Source of the DNA: Tupaia tana | Taxonomy: Eukaryota; Chordata; Mammalia; Scandentia; Tupaiidae | Length of the DNA stretch: 64,000 bases | Assembly: GCA_026018925.1 (NCBI GenBank) | Contig: JAKSZU010000003.1 | Span: 189,507,639 to 189,571,638, forward strand | Reading direction: 5' to 3' | Shown: positions 49,800-62,291 of the stretch, one piece after another | Layout of the letters: every line of letters starts with the position of its first letter | Position numbering within the stretch: the first letter of the stretch is position 1 | Translations under genes and position numbers: made by a program | Notes under the pieces: model-generated | Database searches by the model: none | Told to the model about the DNA's origin: nothing | What the model saw: the letters and a program-made list of their open reading frames with translations, nothing else

Positions 49800-50180
49800 G
49801 TTTGGGGCACAGGGAGGAACTTACCTGCAGAAAGGTAAGGGAAACCGGGAGCAGGAAGCAGCGGCGGATAAATATTCATTAGGAAGTGTAAGTCTCTCCT
49901 TTTAAACCGCGGTGCGCTCGCTCTCTTGCTCCTATCTCTCTCGCCCTCCCTCCCTCTGTCCTCTAGTGAGGCTCTCTCCCTCTCTCCCTCTGTCTCCCCC
50001 CTCCTGTGAATTACCGGGAGGATCCCAGTCTAGCTAACCTGTTCGGAAGCCTGAGCCGTAGGCAGCGCCTCCACAGCTGTTTGCTTCGCTCCTGGGGCGC
50101 AAGCTCCCCCATCCTCTCCCCTCCCTCCATTTGCCCAGCCCCTCACTCTCTCCTAAATTACTACATCATTAGCTTCATTC
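49800..50180. promoter_or_regulatory. Back-to-back splice donors and candidate regulatory block
   Basis: At 49819-49824 the minus strand reads CAG|GTAAGT, a consensus donor, and ten bases away the plus strand reads AAAG|GTAAGG (49835). Just beyond, ATAAATATTCATTAGG (49868-49883) and ATCATTAGC near 50166 add homeodomain-type cores. The donors could serve noncoding exons on either strand; no acceptor can be paired with them from the sequence alone. Confidence 0.25.
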
Positions 50181-50202
50181 CCCCCCCCCGGGGGGGGGGG
50201 GG
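50180..50202. repeat. C10-G13 palindromic homopolymer junction
   Basis: Ten C are followed directly by thirteen G. This is a perfect self-complementary tract with G-quadruplex/i-motif potential, and also a place where sequencing or assembly can fail. Confidence 0.85.
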
Positions 50203-50209
50203 CAACGGC

Positions 50210-53200
50210 ATTACGAAATGCACCTCCCCATAGCTGGGTGACAAGCTGGCACTCTCCGAAGCAGCCCCAACTCCATCTCCACTCCATCCTCAACCATCTC
50301 CACAACTCCAGCCAGGCTTATTTCTTCCTCTTCTTATCTTTTCCTCTATCCAGTACCAACCCAGCTCTAACCATCCCTCCCTCCCTGCCACCACCAGTAT
50401 GGATTCCAGACTGAGTCTGCAGTGAGATGCCAGGGTGGCAGGTCGGATGCGCTGAGGTCGGGACTTTATTCTGCAGTGGATGTGGGGGTAGCTCCCCCGA
50501 CCTGCCTCTCCACATCAGTTTTCCAGCCTGACCCTGAGTGGGTATCAGGGTAGTTTGGGTCTTATGGTAAGAGCAAGGGAGAACACATTTAGGACTTCAG
50601 CCTTCTAGGCCTCAAGGACCCCGCCTTGGCCTTTGACCCACCAGGTAGGCTGGAAAGGGGAGGGGAAGAGACCTTCACTGTGGATGCGCAGGAGAGGTTC
50701 GCCAACCCAGTCGGACTGACATTCATCCTTTATGAACAGACTGACCTGAAGTTAGCCGCAAGTCCGCATCTTTTTCTCTCACACTCACGAAAAAAACACA
50801 TCTACAAGGTTCCAGGAAGGCACAAGGGACCGCTTCCAGACACACGTGAGCACGTGCACACGCGTCTTATCCTCACGCCCGCCGGCCTTTGAGAGGAGGT
50901 GCTCGCCTGGCAAGGTGGATTCCGGTGGAGGAATACGCTGCAGGACTGCCCAAGGAGAGTCCTGTGCACTCTTTTTGGGTCCTTTCCTCCACAATTCAGG
51001 CCCCTAGACCAGTCCAGGACCTCGAAGGATGCTGCGGCCTGAAGGTGCTTGGAGGTGGCCCAGACTGGAGCCCTGGCAGCCCGAAGAGCCACCGAGCCAC
51101 CGCCTCGTGGTGAGGAGGGAGGAGGTCTGGAGGAGGGGCCAAGGGGGCGGGCCCAGGCCAGTTCCCAGTTACAAATACAGCGGTTCCGGGAAGCCAAGCA
51201 GAATTTTACCCTCAAAGCGCACATATTACTCACTGTAAGGACCAAGGACTTCCACTTTTGGGTCCTCGGCCCTCTCAGAGCTCCAAGGGGCATTGGGCCA
51301 CATGGTGGCCCGGATGGGGTAGGGGCTATTGTCTCCCAGGTGGCCTGGATGGGGTAGGGAGTTTTGTCTCCAACCAGCAGGTGATCTGCAACCTCAGTCC
51401 CTCCCTATTCACCATCCACCAGGAGAGATTAGGGTCTGGTCTCACTCTTTTTGATGGATTTGGGGTTCAGAATCCTTCAAGAGGGTCTCCCTCCATTTCC
51501 TGACAGGTTAAGAAACTAGGCAGATGAAAGTTTAAAGGAGGCCTAAAGGGCCTTGGCTCCTGGACTACTTAACAGTCTTGCACCTCACCCAAAGCCCGCT
51601 GTGTGCACTTGCACACTTCTCCTTGTATCGCACAAATCTAGGGGCTCCCACAAGGCTGAGCGCAAGCTCAAGGAGTCCTCTGTGCAAAGAATGCACGTGC
51701 ACTTGTACCCAAATACACATGGGACAGTGAAAGAAATGGGGACAGCTGGGCTTGAGGACTCAGAGTGTCCACAGGCATAATTCTTCAAATACGTGAGAGC
51801 ACACCCAGTTGCTCAGATGCAGACAAAAGCCACAGTGCCAGCAAGGGACTGACCTCAGCCCCACAGGCCGATGTAAAGGAAGCTGCACACAGGGGAGCAG
51901 GCCAAAGAAGGATGCAGGCGGCAAGGCCAGGGGCTTCCTGCTAGACCGATGTTGGCTGCAGAGACAAACTTTGTTGAGCCGACTGGGTGAAAGGTTTTAG
52001 GTCAAGTCCTGGTAGCTAGAAAGAAGCAACTCCTTGACACCCCTAAGCCAATGTTTTTGCCTTCCTCTCTACTCTGTTGGGGACACTGAGGTAAGGGCAA
52101 CTCAGGAAGGATTCATTTTGACGGGGATTATTTTTATTTGTTTGCTTGTTTATTATTTTTAGCCTAAGAGATTGCTTTCTGAAGGAGGATTTGGTTGGAG
52201 CATAAACATTCTCACTCACTGCCCAGGGATCCCTAATTCATAAGGGGAACTTCCAGCTCAAAAGGGTCCAAAAAGCAGGGAGACCCTTATTTTGCCCCTT
52301 TCACTCATCTTCTAAATTTAGTGGTTAAATAGAACCCTTAGCTCAGTTTCATGCCTGCCCTCCAGCGCCTACTTGCATTTCAATCTCCTGTACATCAAGT
52401 AAGTCTGCAAAAGAACACTCTAGAGCAAACCGAATGATTTAGCTTGTTAAACCACTTTTCTTTGTAACTTTGGGAAGTTCTCACCTGCTGTTCCCCAACC
52501 CAGGCAGAGCTCATGGCCCCCGTCCAGCTGAGGGGGTTGCAGAAAGGGATTCCTAGCATGACTCACCACCAAGACCTGAGCCAGCGTACAGGCTTACTTC
52601 AGTGTCAGCTCCATTTGCCTGTCCAGTGCGGCTGAACATCCCCGGAGAGTGGCTACCACGAGGTTTTGTGTAGAAGAGCAGGCACGCTGGGAGCATCGGT
52701 GCCCTCCCTTCCACTTCACCTCACTTCCCAACTTTCTCTCTTTGAGCACATTTTCTGAGCCTCTCTGTCTCATCTGAAAGTAGAGGGTAAGTCCAGGAAG
52801 ATTCATTTAGACAAAAAAGGAAGAAAAAAAAAAGACTTTCTGGGCCAGCAAGTTGGATGACCACCCTCCAAGGGGCAGAGGAGGGTCCATTTTGTGAAGA
52901 AGAAATGAGCCACCCGGAAAACACTGCAGGAGGACAAGTTTCAGCAGACGTAGTTGCCCTAGAAACAGAGGGGGCCTGGGGGTGTGAGCAGGGAAGAATT
53001 TCTTCTGTTTGGGGAGCAAACACTGTACTGTGTCCCTTTCTTTTTCAAGTTACACTGAATTCATGGCAATTTTAGCAATATTTTGTTCTTGGATGTTTTG
53101 AACAATAAAGAGTGAAAATCACTTTAGAGTCGCTTAATCTTCATTGGAAGGACAGTGTCTTCTAAGGCCATTTTTCCTTCCCCAGATTCGTTTTCCTTAT

Positions 53201-53677
53201 TCTCAAATAAGAGCCCACTTACAAATTTACCTCGGAAAGAGATTTTGACAGAAAGAGACAAATAAATAGGAAGGCATCACTCCGAAACACCAAGTGTAAC
53301 TTTCATTCCCTTGTAACTGAGATTCAGAACACAAAGAAGCAAACTCATTTACCTTTGTGTCTCTTCTTCCTCTTTGGGTAGTTTATCTAAAGCCTTTCTG
53401 GTCGTAAATAACAGCATTTTCGAGTTGGAAACGTTTGCTGTTACTTTCCATTTCTGCAAGAGTCTTTGAAATCTGATTTTAAACACGGTTGGTGTATACA
53501 TAGCTTTGCCTGCTGCAACATTTGTCACTCAAGCAGAAAAGCAACTCATTTCCCCATCGCCCCAAATGCTCCATGTACAGTCACTGGAGTGAATTTATTT
53601 TTCTCCCTTTTCCAAATGCCCTTGTCACCTCTGCCAGGCCACAGGGCTCACAGTATTTTTGAGTGAGGCTCTTCGTA

Positions 53678-53680
<3 letters not shown>
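50210..53680. other. Unique sequence between SIX3-upstream blocks, no gene seen
   Basis: No coding exon, RNA gene or SINE is seen. An AT-rich part around 52120-52330 and another around 53050-53560 differ from the GC-rich flanks but hold no motif cluster I would name. Confidence 0.5.

Positions 53681-53681
<1 letters not shown>

Positions 53682-53742
<61 letters not shown>
53682..53742 (+). repeat. (GT)n(GA)n microsatellite
   Basis: A GT run passes straight into a GA run; both are long and uninterrupted. Confidence 0.9.
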
Positions 53743-54119
53743 AATTCTCAGTTCTCTCTGTGCCTCTTTTGGACCCAAATAAGCCAATTGGGGTTGCTTG
53801 CATCTAACTCAGCAGAAAACCCGTCTCCTAGATGAAGCTAACCATTTCTGCTATCCCAGGCAAAGGGTTGACTGTTGTCTCTAGTCCAGGGTTGGGATCG
53901 GAAAGTGAGGGGGATATGTCAGCGGGGGAGGGGACAGTCATCATCTTCACCGATAAATTAAAATAACCAGATACCCTTTTAATCCCTTTCATCAACAGTG
54001 TCAACGCGCTAGAGAGGCCTTCTCACCTCCGAAGGTGTCTTCACTCCCGGAGGCCCCTGGCTCCCAGCCGCAGCCCTACACTGGGCCCGCGCGCCAGAGA
54101 GGAGGCGCTCCTACGGCAA

Positions 54120-54290
54120 AACCCCCATACATTTTTAACTACAGTGATTACTAAATTAATAGCAGGCACTAAGACAGATGTCAAAACGTCTTGAAAATGT
54201 TTATCTGTGAATAATTGAGAAGGTGGTGGGACGCATTATCTGATTGTGTAATGAAATATGTATGAGGAACAGCTGTTTGCAACAGTCCCC
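54120..54290. promoter_or_regulatory. Candidate enhancer: ATTA-rich block beside CpG island
   Basis: TGATTA, AAATTAAT, ATAATTGA, CATTATC and GTAATGA occur within 130 bases, followed by an E-box CAGCTG (54271-54276). GC-rich sequence with CpGs starts immediately after. The density suggests a conserved homeodomain-responsive element; this is inference. Confidence 0.35.
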
Positions 54291-55570
54291 TCCCGCCGCC
54301 TCCTCAGCCAGGGCCCTTCTCTCCGAGCAGGAGTGGCAGAGAAGTTGGTTGCCCACTTGCGTCCATTTGGGAGCCCGCTCGGTCCCTCCCAGGCTGCGGG
54401 CAGGGCTGTGGCTCCCGCGCACTCTACAGTCGCCGCCGGGTCTCCTGGTGGAGGACACCAGCGTGGAGTCTTCCCTAGGCCTCGCTCTGTTGGCTCCCTG
54501 GCGGGGTGAGGCTTAATCGCTGGCCACGCTGTCCCTTGAACCTTCTTGCTGCTGGCTCTGCCTTCCGGGACCGAGGAGAGCCCGGCGGCGGTCCGGAGCC
54601 CCCTGCAAGCCTGGCGTGCGCCCTCTGAGCGGTGCGGCCTGCTCCCAAGGCAGGCCCGGGCGCCCCGGGGGCTCAGCGGGGCGGGCCCAGGGTCACCGCG
54701 GGGTGACCGGGCTCCCGAGAGGGCTTTGTTTGGCGCTCCTGCCACACGGAGCACTTCCTTCCAGCCCCCTCGGGCCCCCACCCCAAGCCTCCACCACCGC
54801 CCTGTTTGTTTTTCCAGCCCGAGCCCTCCACCCCGACACGCACACTGCCCTCGGGGTTGCTCAGCGGCCGCAGGCGGCGGCCCAGGCCAGGCCCGAGTCC
54901 AGCAGGGGCCAGCGCGGCCAAGTCTGGCCCCGCGGGAAGCGTTGTGAGGGGACAAGGCGCTCTGGAGCCTTCCAGGAGCGACAGGGGCAGGGGATGGCGG
55001 CCCAGTAGGGTGTATGGCCTCGGCGGGCGGCGAGGGCACGAGTCCGGGACTAGGAAGGGTGCAGGCGGCCTGCGCCGCTGCCACCCACGGCCGGCGGCCC
55101 CTGGTCCCCAGACCCGGCTGCGCAAGGACAGGGATGACGGTGCGAGGACTTGGAGGACGCCATGAGGGACCGCCTCAGGCCCGGGCCTAGGGCCTAGAAT
55201 GCGGTGTCAGGCACGAAGATCAACCCGGTGACCCAAGTGGGAGTGCGGTCCCCCGCGCTGCGTTCCCGGCGCTTTGCACCGCGGTGGAACCCCGTCTCCC
55301 GCGCCGCGCTGTCCGCCGCTCCCAGGCGGGTCTCAGGCCTGCCGGCGCCTTCTGCCTCCGCAGCCTGGCAGCCCTCCGCCTTCCCCAGCCCCGGGGCCCC
55401 GGGCCTCATCTCTGGTGCCTAGGAGACCTTGCCCCAAACCGCTGCCGCTTAGGCCCTTCCGGGGCGGGGCGGCCCCAGACCGCTCGCTGGATGGGGCAGG
55501 GAACCGAGAAACCCGGTCCAGCTCGGCTGCGCCCTAACACCCCGCATCTTCGCAGTCTCGCCTAGCCGCC
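54290..55570. other. Orphan CpG island about 12-13 kb upstream of SIX3
   Basis: A long GC- and CpG-rich stretch not attached to any recognisable protein gene. Large open frames on the minus strand (54236-55125) are Pro/Gly/Arg-rich compositional artefacts. It could be a promoter of a noncoding RNA or a Polycomb-bound enhancer island. Confidence 0.45.
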
Positions 55571-55780
55571 TCGCAGGCGAGACACGCTCGGGCGTTATTT
55601 CTCGAGCGTCGCCCCTTTTACCTAATCCCTTACGCTTTTATTCTAATCCTACACATTACAGTTAATCTGTAATGATACCGCTTCGGAGGAACCTGTTGCT
55701 TACGAGGCACGGTAATTTGTAACCTTGGAAACAGTTTTAAATAAAGATTCTAACTGTGATGTCAACTGTGTTTATTCGGC
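55560..55780. promoter_or_regulatory. Candidate enhancer: paired TAATCC sites and a palindromic ATTA cluster
   Basis: TAATCC occurs at 55623-55628 and 55644-55649, 21 bases apart (two helical turns). It is followed by an inverted repeat CATTACAG-ttaat-CTGTAATG (55654-55674). TAATCC is the preferred site of Lys50 homeodomains such as OTX2, which is known to act with SIX3 in the anterior brain. The block sits between two CpG-rich stretches. Confidence 0.4.
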
Positions 55781-56060
55781 GCGCGGGTGGTGGGTTAGGG
55801 GCGAGGCAGCCCCTGGGCGGAGAGGACGGAGTTTCCGGAGCCCGGAGCCGCGAGCGCCGCGCGCGGGGCAGAGCAGCGCGGCCGGGGTCCGGGAGGCGCG
55901 GCAGCCGCGGGAGCCGGCTCTGGTGGCTCCAGCCCCGCGCCCGGTGCCTTTTGCGTTTTTCGCTATAGGAAATCGCGTGGTCTCAAAACGCGAGGCGTAG
56001 GGAAAGGAAAACAGTTTGCAAAACTGCGGAAAGCGGTGAGTCTGAGCCACTGCGTTTCCA
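55780..56060. other. Second part of the orphan CpG island
   Basis: CpG-dense sequence immediately before an abrupt switch to AT-rich DNA at about 56250. No coding exon recognised. Confidence 0.4.
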
Positions 56061-56249
56061 GAATTAGCGTTCAGCCGGGCCCTAAGCGCCTGGGACTCTG
56101 AAGCAGCGGCGAGCAGAGAAAGGGCGGCTTGTTGGACTCTTCGGCCGCAAGAAGGCAGAGCCGCCCCTGCACGGATCACTCTGCGCTCTGGGCTTCCTCC
56201 TCTTTCAAACACGCAGGCAACGGCGGCAACAGCCAAAAACTGTTGGCAT

Positions 56250-57870
56250 GCCGAAAGCAAAATTAAATATAATTGCTTTTATTTATCTATTCCTTTTATA
56301 TTATTAAAATATTTTTAGTTACATTGTATAACATAGTACCCACTCTGATTATTACCTGCCATATCTGTTGATCTGCTCCTTGTGTATTCAGCAAAGCAAT
56401 ATTAACAATTAAGGGAAAAAAGCACATCTTATATATTGTATCTGTCAAGATATGTTACAATTTCCATTAACAAAAAAACATTATTCTTGTTGAAGAAGCT
56501 ATGAAGCATATCTTTCACGAGCACTTTATTAATAATCACAGTTGTCAAAAAGAATTAGATATGCATAGATTGTAGATGCAAAGGAAATATTAGATACACA
56601 GAATAAAATATACAGTGGGACTGAGGCATAACTATTTTTCTTTTTAAAATAAATTTTTACCGAGGTGAAAAAAAAAAACTGAGCTATTAAGCTTACTTAA
56701 AAGATGGCTTTGTTGGTTTAATTATACTGTAGTTATTTTATAAATATGTTTCAAAGGAAGCTTGCCATATTGCATGTCAATGAGGACTGTAAAGAAAAGC
56801 TCACAAAAGCTAATGCATACCAAATACCAAATTTTAGTCATTAGCATTCCTATTTATTACAAACTAAAGGAACCTATTAGCAGACAAGAATTTCTATTTA
56901 GCTAGCATTACAATGTTTGGCCATTAAAATAAAAAGGGCAAAGTATATACGAATTTTTTTTCCCCTTGGAACTATAAGTTCTTTTTTTGCCTAGAAGATC
57001 AGGATGAGATTGGGAGATGTTTCTGATTGGGGAAACACGATCCCAGTGGGAATGGGTCCGAAGGCCCAGAACCCCTACTTTTAGTTATGCAGTTTAATGG
57101 TGTTCATTTGGAAGCCAGAAGAGTGAGGGCTGGAACCTGGTAGCTTGCTGAAGGTTTCGTTCTAACCGCTGCCTGTGAGGGGCTCTTTGTCTTTAATTTG
57201 TGTCATGAGTATATGCAAATTATTGTTTTTCCTCTGGGGGAAGGAGTAGGTAACAGTGGTAATACTACTTTTGTTTGGATATTAAAATTTCATTAAATGC
57301 TCCCAAGACCGGGATACTTCTCCCAATGCGGATTCCCTAATAGGAAATCCCACGGCTACAGTGAATACGTGCGAATTAACACGCACATATAGAATTGTGT
57401 CATTTCAAAAACCTTTTCCTTTCAGCAGAAGTGGCAGCTCTGCTCTCAAACCAGAAGAAAATAAATATATAAATATATTTTTCTGAATGCCTATTTGAGA
57501 AGGGGAAAAAACTTTTCAACCATTCTTACTTTCAGAAACTCTAAAGATCATTTTCTTTTAGAAATTGAGGCGGGTCCCCTTTTCCCATTGGGCAGGGAAA
57601 TAAATTTAACAGGAAATGAAATGAAACATTTGAGGTGACAAAAAAAGGGTTATTTTTAAGTATGTTAGGTGAGTTTTTTTATTTAAGGAAATAAAGTAGT
57701 TATATGAGCTTGTTCAACTCTGTGCATTTATCAAGCAACAAGAAGCGCAGGTTTTTCCGTTTGACACTTGGTTCCATCATGGTGAATTCTGCCTGCTTGG
57801 GAGACTCTGCATTAAAAAGATTGAAAATTATGGATAAAGGTGCCTTTCTGAAAGGCCCATATGAAAATAA
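56250..57870. promoter_or_regulatory. AT-rich, repeat-free 1.6 kb block; candidate conserved noncoding DNA
   Basis: Base composition changes sharply from CpG island to AT-rich. Many ATTA/TAAT and TTTATT motifs occur, with no SINE and no open frame of note. Such AT-rich, transposon-free blocks next to developmental genes are often conserved noncoding elements; this must be tested by alignment. Confidence 0.3.
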
Positions 57871-57971
57871 CAGGTATCAGGGGCCGGCAGGTGGCGTGGT
57901 GGTTAAGGGCGCTGGACCCTCACATGGCTGACCATGGTTCGAGTACCGGACGTGGTGGCTTGTTTTCTCAC

Positions 57972-58016
<45 letters not shown>

Positions 58017-58087
58017 AATTAATTAATTAATTAATTAAAATAAAGTTCAATAAAATAAATCTTAAAAAAGAAAATAACAGGCATCAG
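57863..58087 (+). mobile_element. SINE type A, well preserved, first SINE upstream of SIX3
   Basis: Body 57881-58069. An 18-base duplication, GAAAATAACAGGTATCAG (57863-57880) and GAAAATAACAGGCATCAG (58070-58087), has one mismatch. The head reads CCGGCAGGTGGCGTGG. CT and AATT tail expansions are present. It marks the upstream end of the SINE-free domain. Confidence 0.9.
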
Positions 58088-61000
58088 AAGGAACAAAGGA
58101 AATTCCTGAATCATTGCTTTAAAAAAGAAAATCTCTCCATTAAAGTTGCCAATAACGTTTGCAAACTTCATGTCAATAGTGAAATTGGCTGTGTGGTGCT
58201 GATAGGGGCAGGTCCACTTTCTCCTGTGGCTACCTGTGCAGAGACAGAGGAGGGAGAGCATAGCAATGCCTACACCCAACTTTTCCTGCTGGGAAATAGC
58301 AAAAGTCACCATATTAAGAAGCTTGGGTGCCTCGATGCTGGCCACTCTAGAAAAGAGAAAAATGTGAACTCTCTCCATTTCTATCCCATTATATCTGGAT
58401 GAAGTATCAACTCCCAAGTCTCTAAAGCACATTTGACACAGAATTAGGGAAAATGGCTTTTAAACCTAAGTGGATCACAGAGGGTTGACTCTTGCCAGTG
58501 AAGGCTGATTCTACACGATTATTTGGATAATCCAGGTCCCCTTACCCCACATTAACTAGACTGATTTTTCCTCTACTACAGGGTATGCCCAAATAATCCA
58601 GATGGGCCACCCACCCGCTTCTCTCTCACTTGCATCTCTCCTGTGCATTGTATGCTGAGTACAGACACTACCAATAGCCAAGGAGAAGAAGGCTATTTCC
58701 TGTATATTTGAGCCCAAGTGGTTTAAATCTCAATGTGTATGAGAGATAACCCAGCTTTCCCTTGCTTTAAATCCCATTTCAAAGAGCAGATTAGAGGAGA
58801 CTGTCTCAGTGATGTAAAGATAAGATAAGGGAGCTGATCTTATCTTGTTGGAGAGAGGACTACACAGTTCTGGATAGCACTGAACAGTGCTGGGAGGCTG
58901 GGAGCATGCAGGAAGGAAGCATGGGAGAAATCCCAGAAGGCTGCCTGGAAGAGGTGGGTTTTGAGCTGAGCTGTAAAGGTTGAGTATGATTTTAAATGGT
59001 GAGTATGATGTAAACAACATTGGTATCCAGTTAAAATATGTATCAGGTAGGCAAATAAAAGTGCTTATTTAAATGAATGAATGACATTATTTAGAAGCCT
59101 GATAATAAATTCCTCTGAATGTTTTTCTTAGGGTTGCCTGCCTGCTGTGTTGATCTGAAATTTGCTTGTTTCTCTCCCATATTAATGTTGTATCCTTTCT
59201 TCCTTCAAGACCAATGGAGCTCAGTTTGAGGTTGCTGATGAAGCTGGAAAAATGACATTGTTGGAACCACACAGTGGTTGAAGGTGCTTCACAAGGGACA
59301 TCTGGATGGGCAAGCATTCCCTGTATTGATGTCCTGTTTACGTTCTTGCAAGAATAAGAGGATTACTGCAATTCTAAGGAGTTTTGTATCTAACTCTCTC
59401 TTATGACACCAATTTAACATTTTTGGGAGACATCTCAAAATGCAAAATGGTTGAGGGGGGGAAGGTTGTTAGGTTCTTATGCACAGAGAAGAGTCCACTG
59501 AAAGTGGCCTCTGAATTGGAAACAGGGAACCCGGTACTGTCACTAATTAATGGGTTGATAAAGTAGCTCACCCAACCAAACAGGCTTTGCGTTTTCTCAT
59601 CTGAGAGATGGAGCAATATTGGCTATTCTTGCCTATGAAACGAGGCTTTTATTTTTGTTTTTAAAAGCCAAAGCAATAGAAAATTAAGTTTCTACATAGC
59701 TCTGGCCTCTGGCAGTTGCAGGATTGGGGTGATATGAATCACTTACAAACAATTTTTTTCCTTATTAGTTTGAGCTGTAAGAAATTTAAAAATCACAACA
59801 CCCAGAAAAATAAAGAATGCTGGAAAGATGAGAAGTCTACATTGTCTCTATTGTCTTTTGCTTAGAATGTGTTCATGTTTTAGTAGGGTGTTCCATCTCT
59901 GGGACACGCAATCCCTATTGGGACACAGCAGAGGTTTGCTTTTCAGAAAACACCTTTAGCTGATGAAATGGTGCCAGGCTGTAGTACGGATGCACATGTA
60001 TTTCTGAAAAGCAGGACAGTCCACATCCCAGTTCTCCCTGCAGACTCTCCTCCACTCTGCCCTCCCATCCACCTCTGATCCAGAGATCTGGCTTTCATCA
60101 TCATCTTCTTTTTCTTTTTTTTCTTAAACAAGTCACTGTTTCTTCCTAAACTAAGCATGAAAGTCAACAAGTTGAGGGCAATTCAATTTCAATAATAAAC
60201 AGACGTCTTCTGAGTTCCCGAGACCCAAGTAAAGGTCCTTCCACGGGAAGCCCGTAATTCAAAAGGAGGAAACAGCAAGAATTATGAAGGACTCTGCAAT
60301 GACTGGGGATGAAGAGGAGCCAGCCTCTACCCCTCCTCCATGCCCCTTCCCTCTGGGTTCATCTGAGGGAAGCTAGCTTTCCCAAGAGCCCATCTTTTCC
60401 TGGTTGTAAAATGTGTTCAATTCCAACGTACACAGGCTAAACATATGGCGGAGCAGTGTGAAAAGGGAAGTCTATCCATTAGCACATTCAGGGACAGAGT
60501 CTGGGATGGACGTTCAACAAAGGGCTTCTTGTACGGGAGCCCTATGCCACAGCATTGCTCCAGTGAAAGCTGAACTGACCTCAATTTGTGCGGGCAATGT
60601 GCGTGCGCGCGTGTGCACGCGCATGTGCATGTGTGTGGCGCATTCACAAGGCCAGCCGATCGCAGGCTACTCTGTAAGTCTCCTGGTATAAAGGAGAAAA
60701 GAAGTATTAGGTGATCTTGTGTGTGTGTTGAGGAGGAGGAGGAGGAGTCCCCAGAGATTAGAAAATGAAGAGGGCTGGAATTTTGTTTTAATTAGTCTCA
60801 CATTTCCCTGGAGAGCTTTTCTGAGAATCTGATCTTCTTTCCCATTTACTTCTCGGCAGCAAATTATGGAGACTCACCAAGCTGAGGAGGAAGGGAGGAA
60901 CATTTCAGCACAAGCTGAATTCGGAAGAAAACTTGGTCCCAACTTCCAGAAGTCCTAATTCGCACATAGCAAAGTTTTGGCCAAGGTTACCAAGAAGGCA

Positions 61001-62290
61001 ACGGAAGCTGAGCCCGTTACTCAGATTCCCTAATTCACCAGGGGACACGCTGAAAATTCTTTTCTTGAGTGAGAGACTGCAGACTTGGCTACAGGCTGGT
61101 TCTGTGGGGTCTGCTCTTGATATGGCATGTGTGAGCCGCATCCCCTGGCCCTGGCACCCTGGCCACATCTGCAACCACTCCTAGAACACACGGCAAGGGA
61201 GGGTGTTAGCAAGGGATGGAGAGTGGGGCTGGGAAAGCTTCAAGCTAGGCCAGAGAGAACCCGAGAAAGCATTCCTCAGAGACAGCTGGTCTCTTCACAT
61301 TCAAAAGACATCTCCCTGGGATAGAAGGGGTTATTAAGTCCTGCCCTGAGCCTCAGTGCTGACGTCCTCAGAAGGTCTCCAGCCCTCTGTAGCAATCTCT
61401 AGTATGCGTCAGCATGGTTGAAAAGCTCCTTCTATCAAGTTTAACAACTTTCTGGTGTAACTTCTGAGAGGACTGATTGCTTATTCATGCGGAAGCAAGA
61501 CGCCCAGTTCATTTTGCCTGTTTTTGCTACTCTTTGTTGGGTTGGGGAGGCTGTTATGGTAGCTGCAAATGGCTTCTCAAGTGACATTTGCTGACATTCA
61601 GTGAAGTACATTTATCAGTATTCGCCAGCTCACCTCTACACATGCAATCCATTTTGTTTTGTTCTTCATAGCAACCTCCTTTCCAACACCCGTGCCCTGA
61701 AAATGATAAATGGCAAGGTGGCATATTTCTCAAGCTGCACTCAAATGTCACTGTGAAAAATCTTTAATGGACTAAGTGTAGCTTTTCACGTTACAACTTG
61801 TCAGGTACTGAGAAATTCTAGAGTTTCTCCTTAATCCACAAGTCTTTGGAACCACACATCTGCAAGCAGAGACTAATTATAAGCTACACCAGTCAGACCT
61901 GGGCAAGCAGAAACCAAGGAGCAAACATCTGATATCAGCTAATTCTCTACTATTATTATTATTCTCACTCCATTTTTGCTACTTCCTTTTCTACTCAGCA
62001 AATATGCCAGGTATGAGCAATCTGTTACTCTAATTAAGTGGGTGAAACCCCACTGGCCCCCACACAAGCTTGTAATCCACTCCTTCACTCAACCTTCTCC
62101 CTAACAGTTTTATTCATTTCCTTTAAGACTCAAAATCACCAGGACTTCTTCCTCCCTGAAAACCTGATTCAGAATCTTAAATCCTGTCCCCGATTGGCTA
62201 TAATGAGGTCATTGAAAGCATCTGTGATGTTGGGCTGGAAGGGTCCTTTCTCCTGTCACTCTGCTATCCCTTTTCAGGATGTCTGGCCAT
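58088..62290. other. Unique sequence upstream of SIX3, no gene seen
   Basis: No exon or SINE recognised. 58890-58985 resembles old LINE sequence weakly. 60600-60640 is an alternating GC/GT stretch with Z-DNA potential. Confidence 0.5.
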
Positions 62291-62291
62291 C

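Noticed and set aside
54236-55125. 282-codon minus-strand open frame
   Set aside because: CpG island composition artefact; no recognisable protein family and competing frames on both strands.
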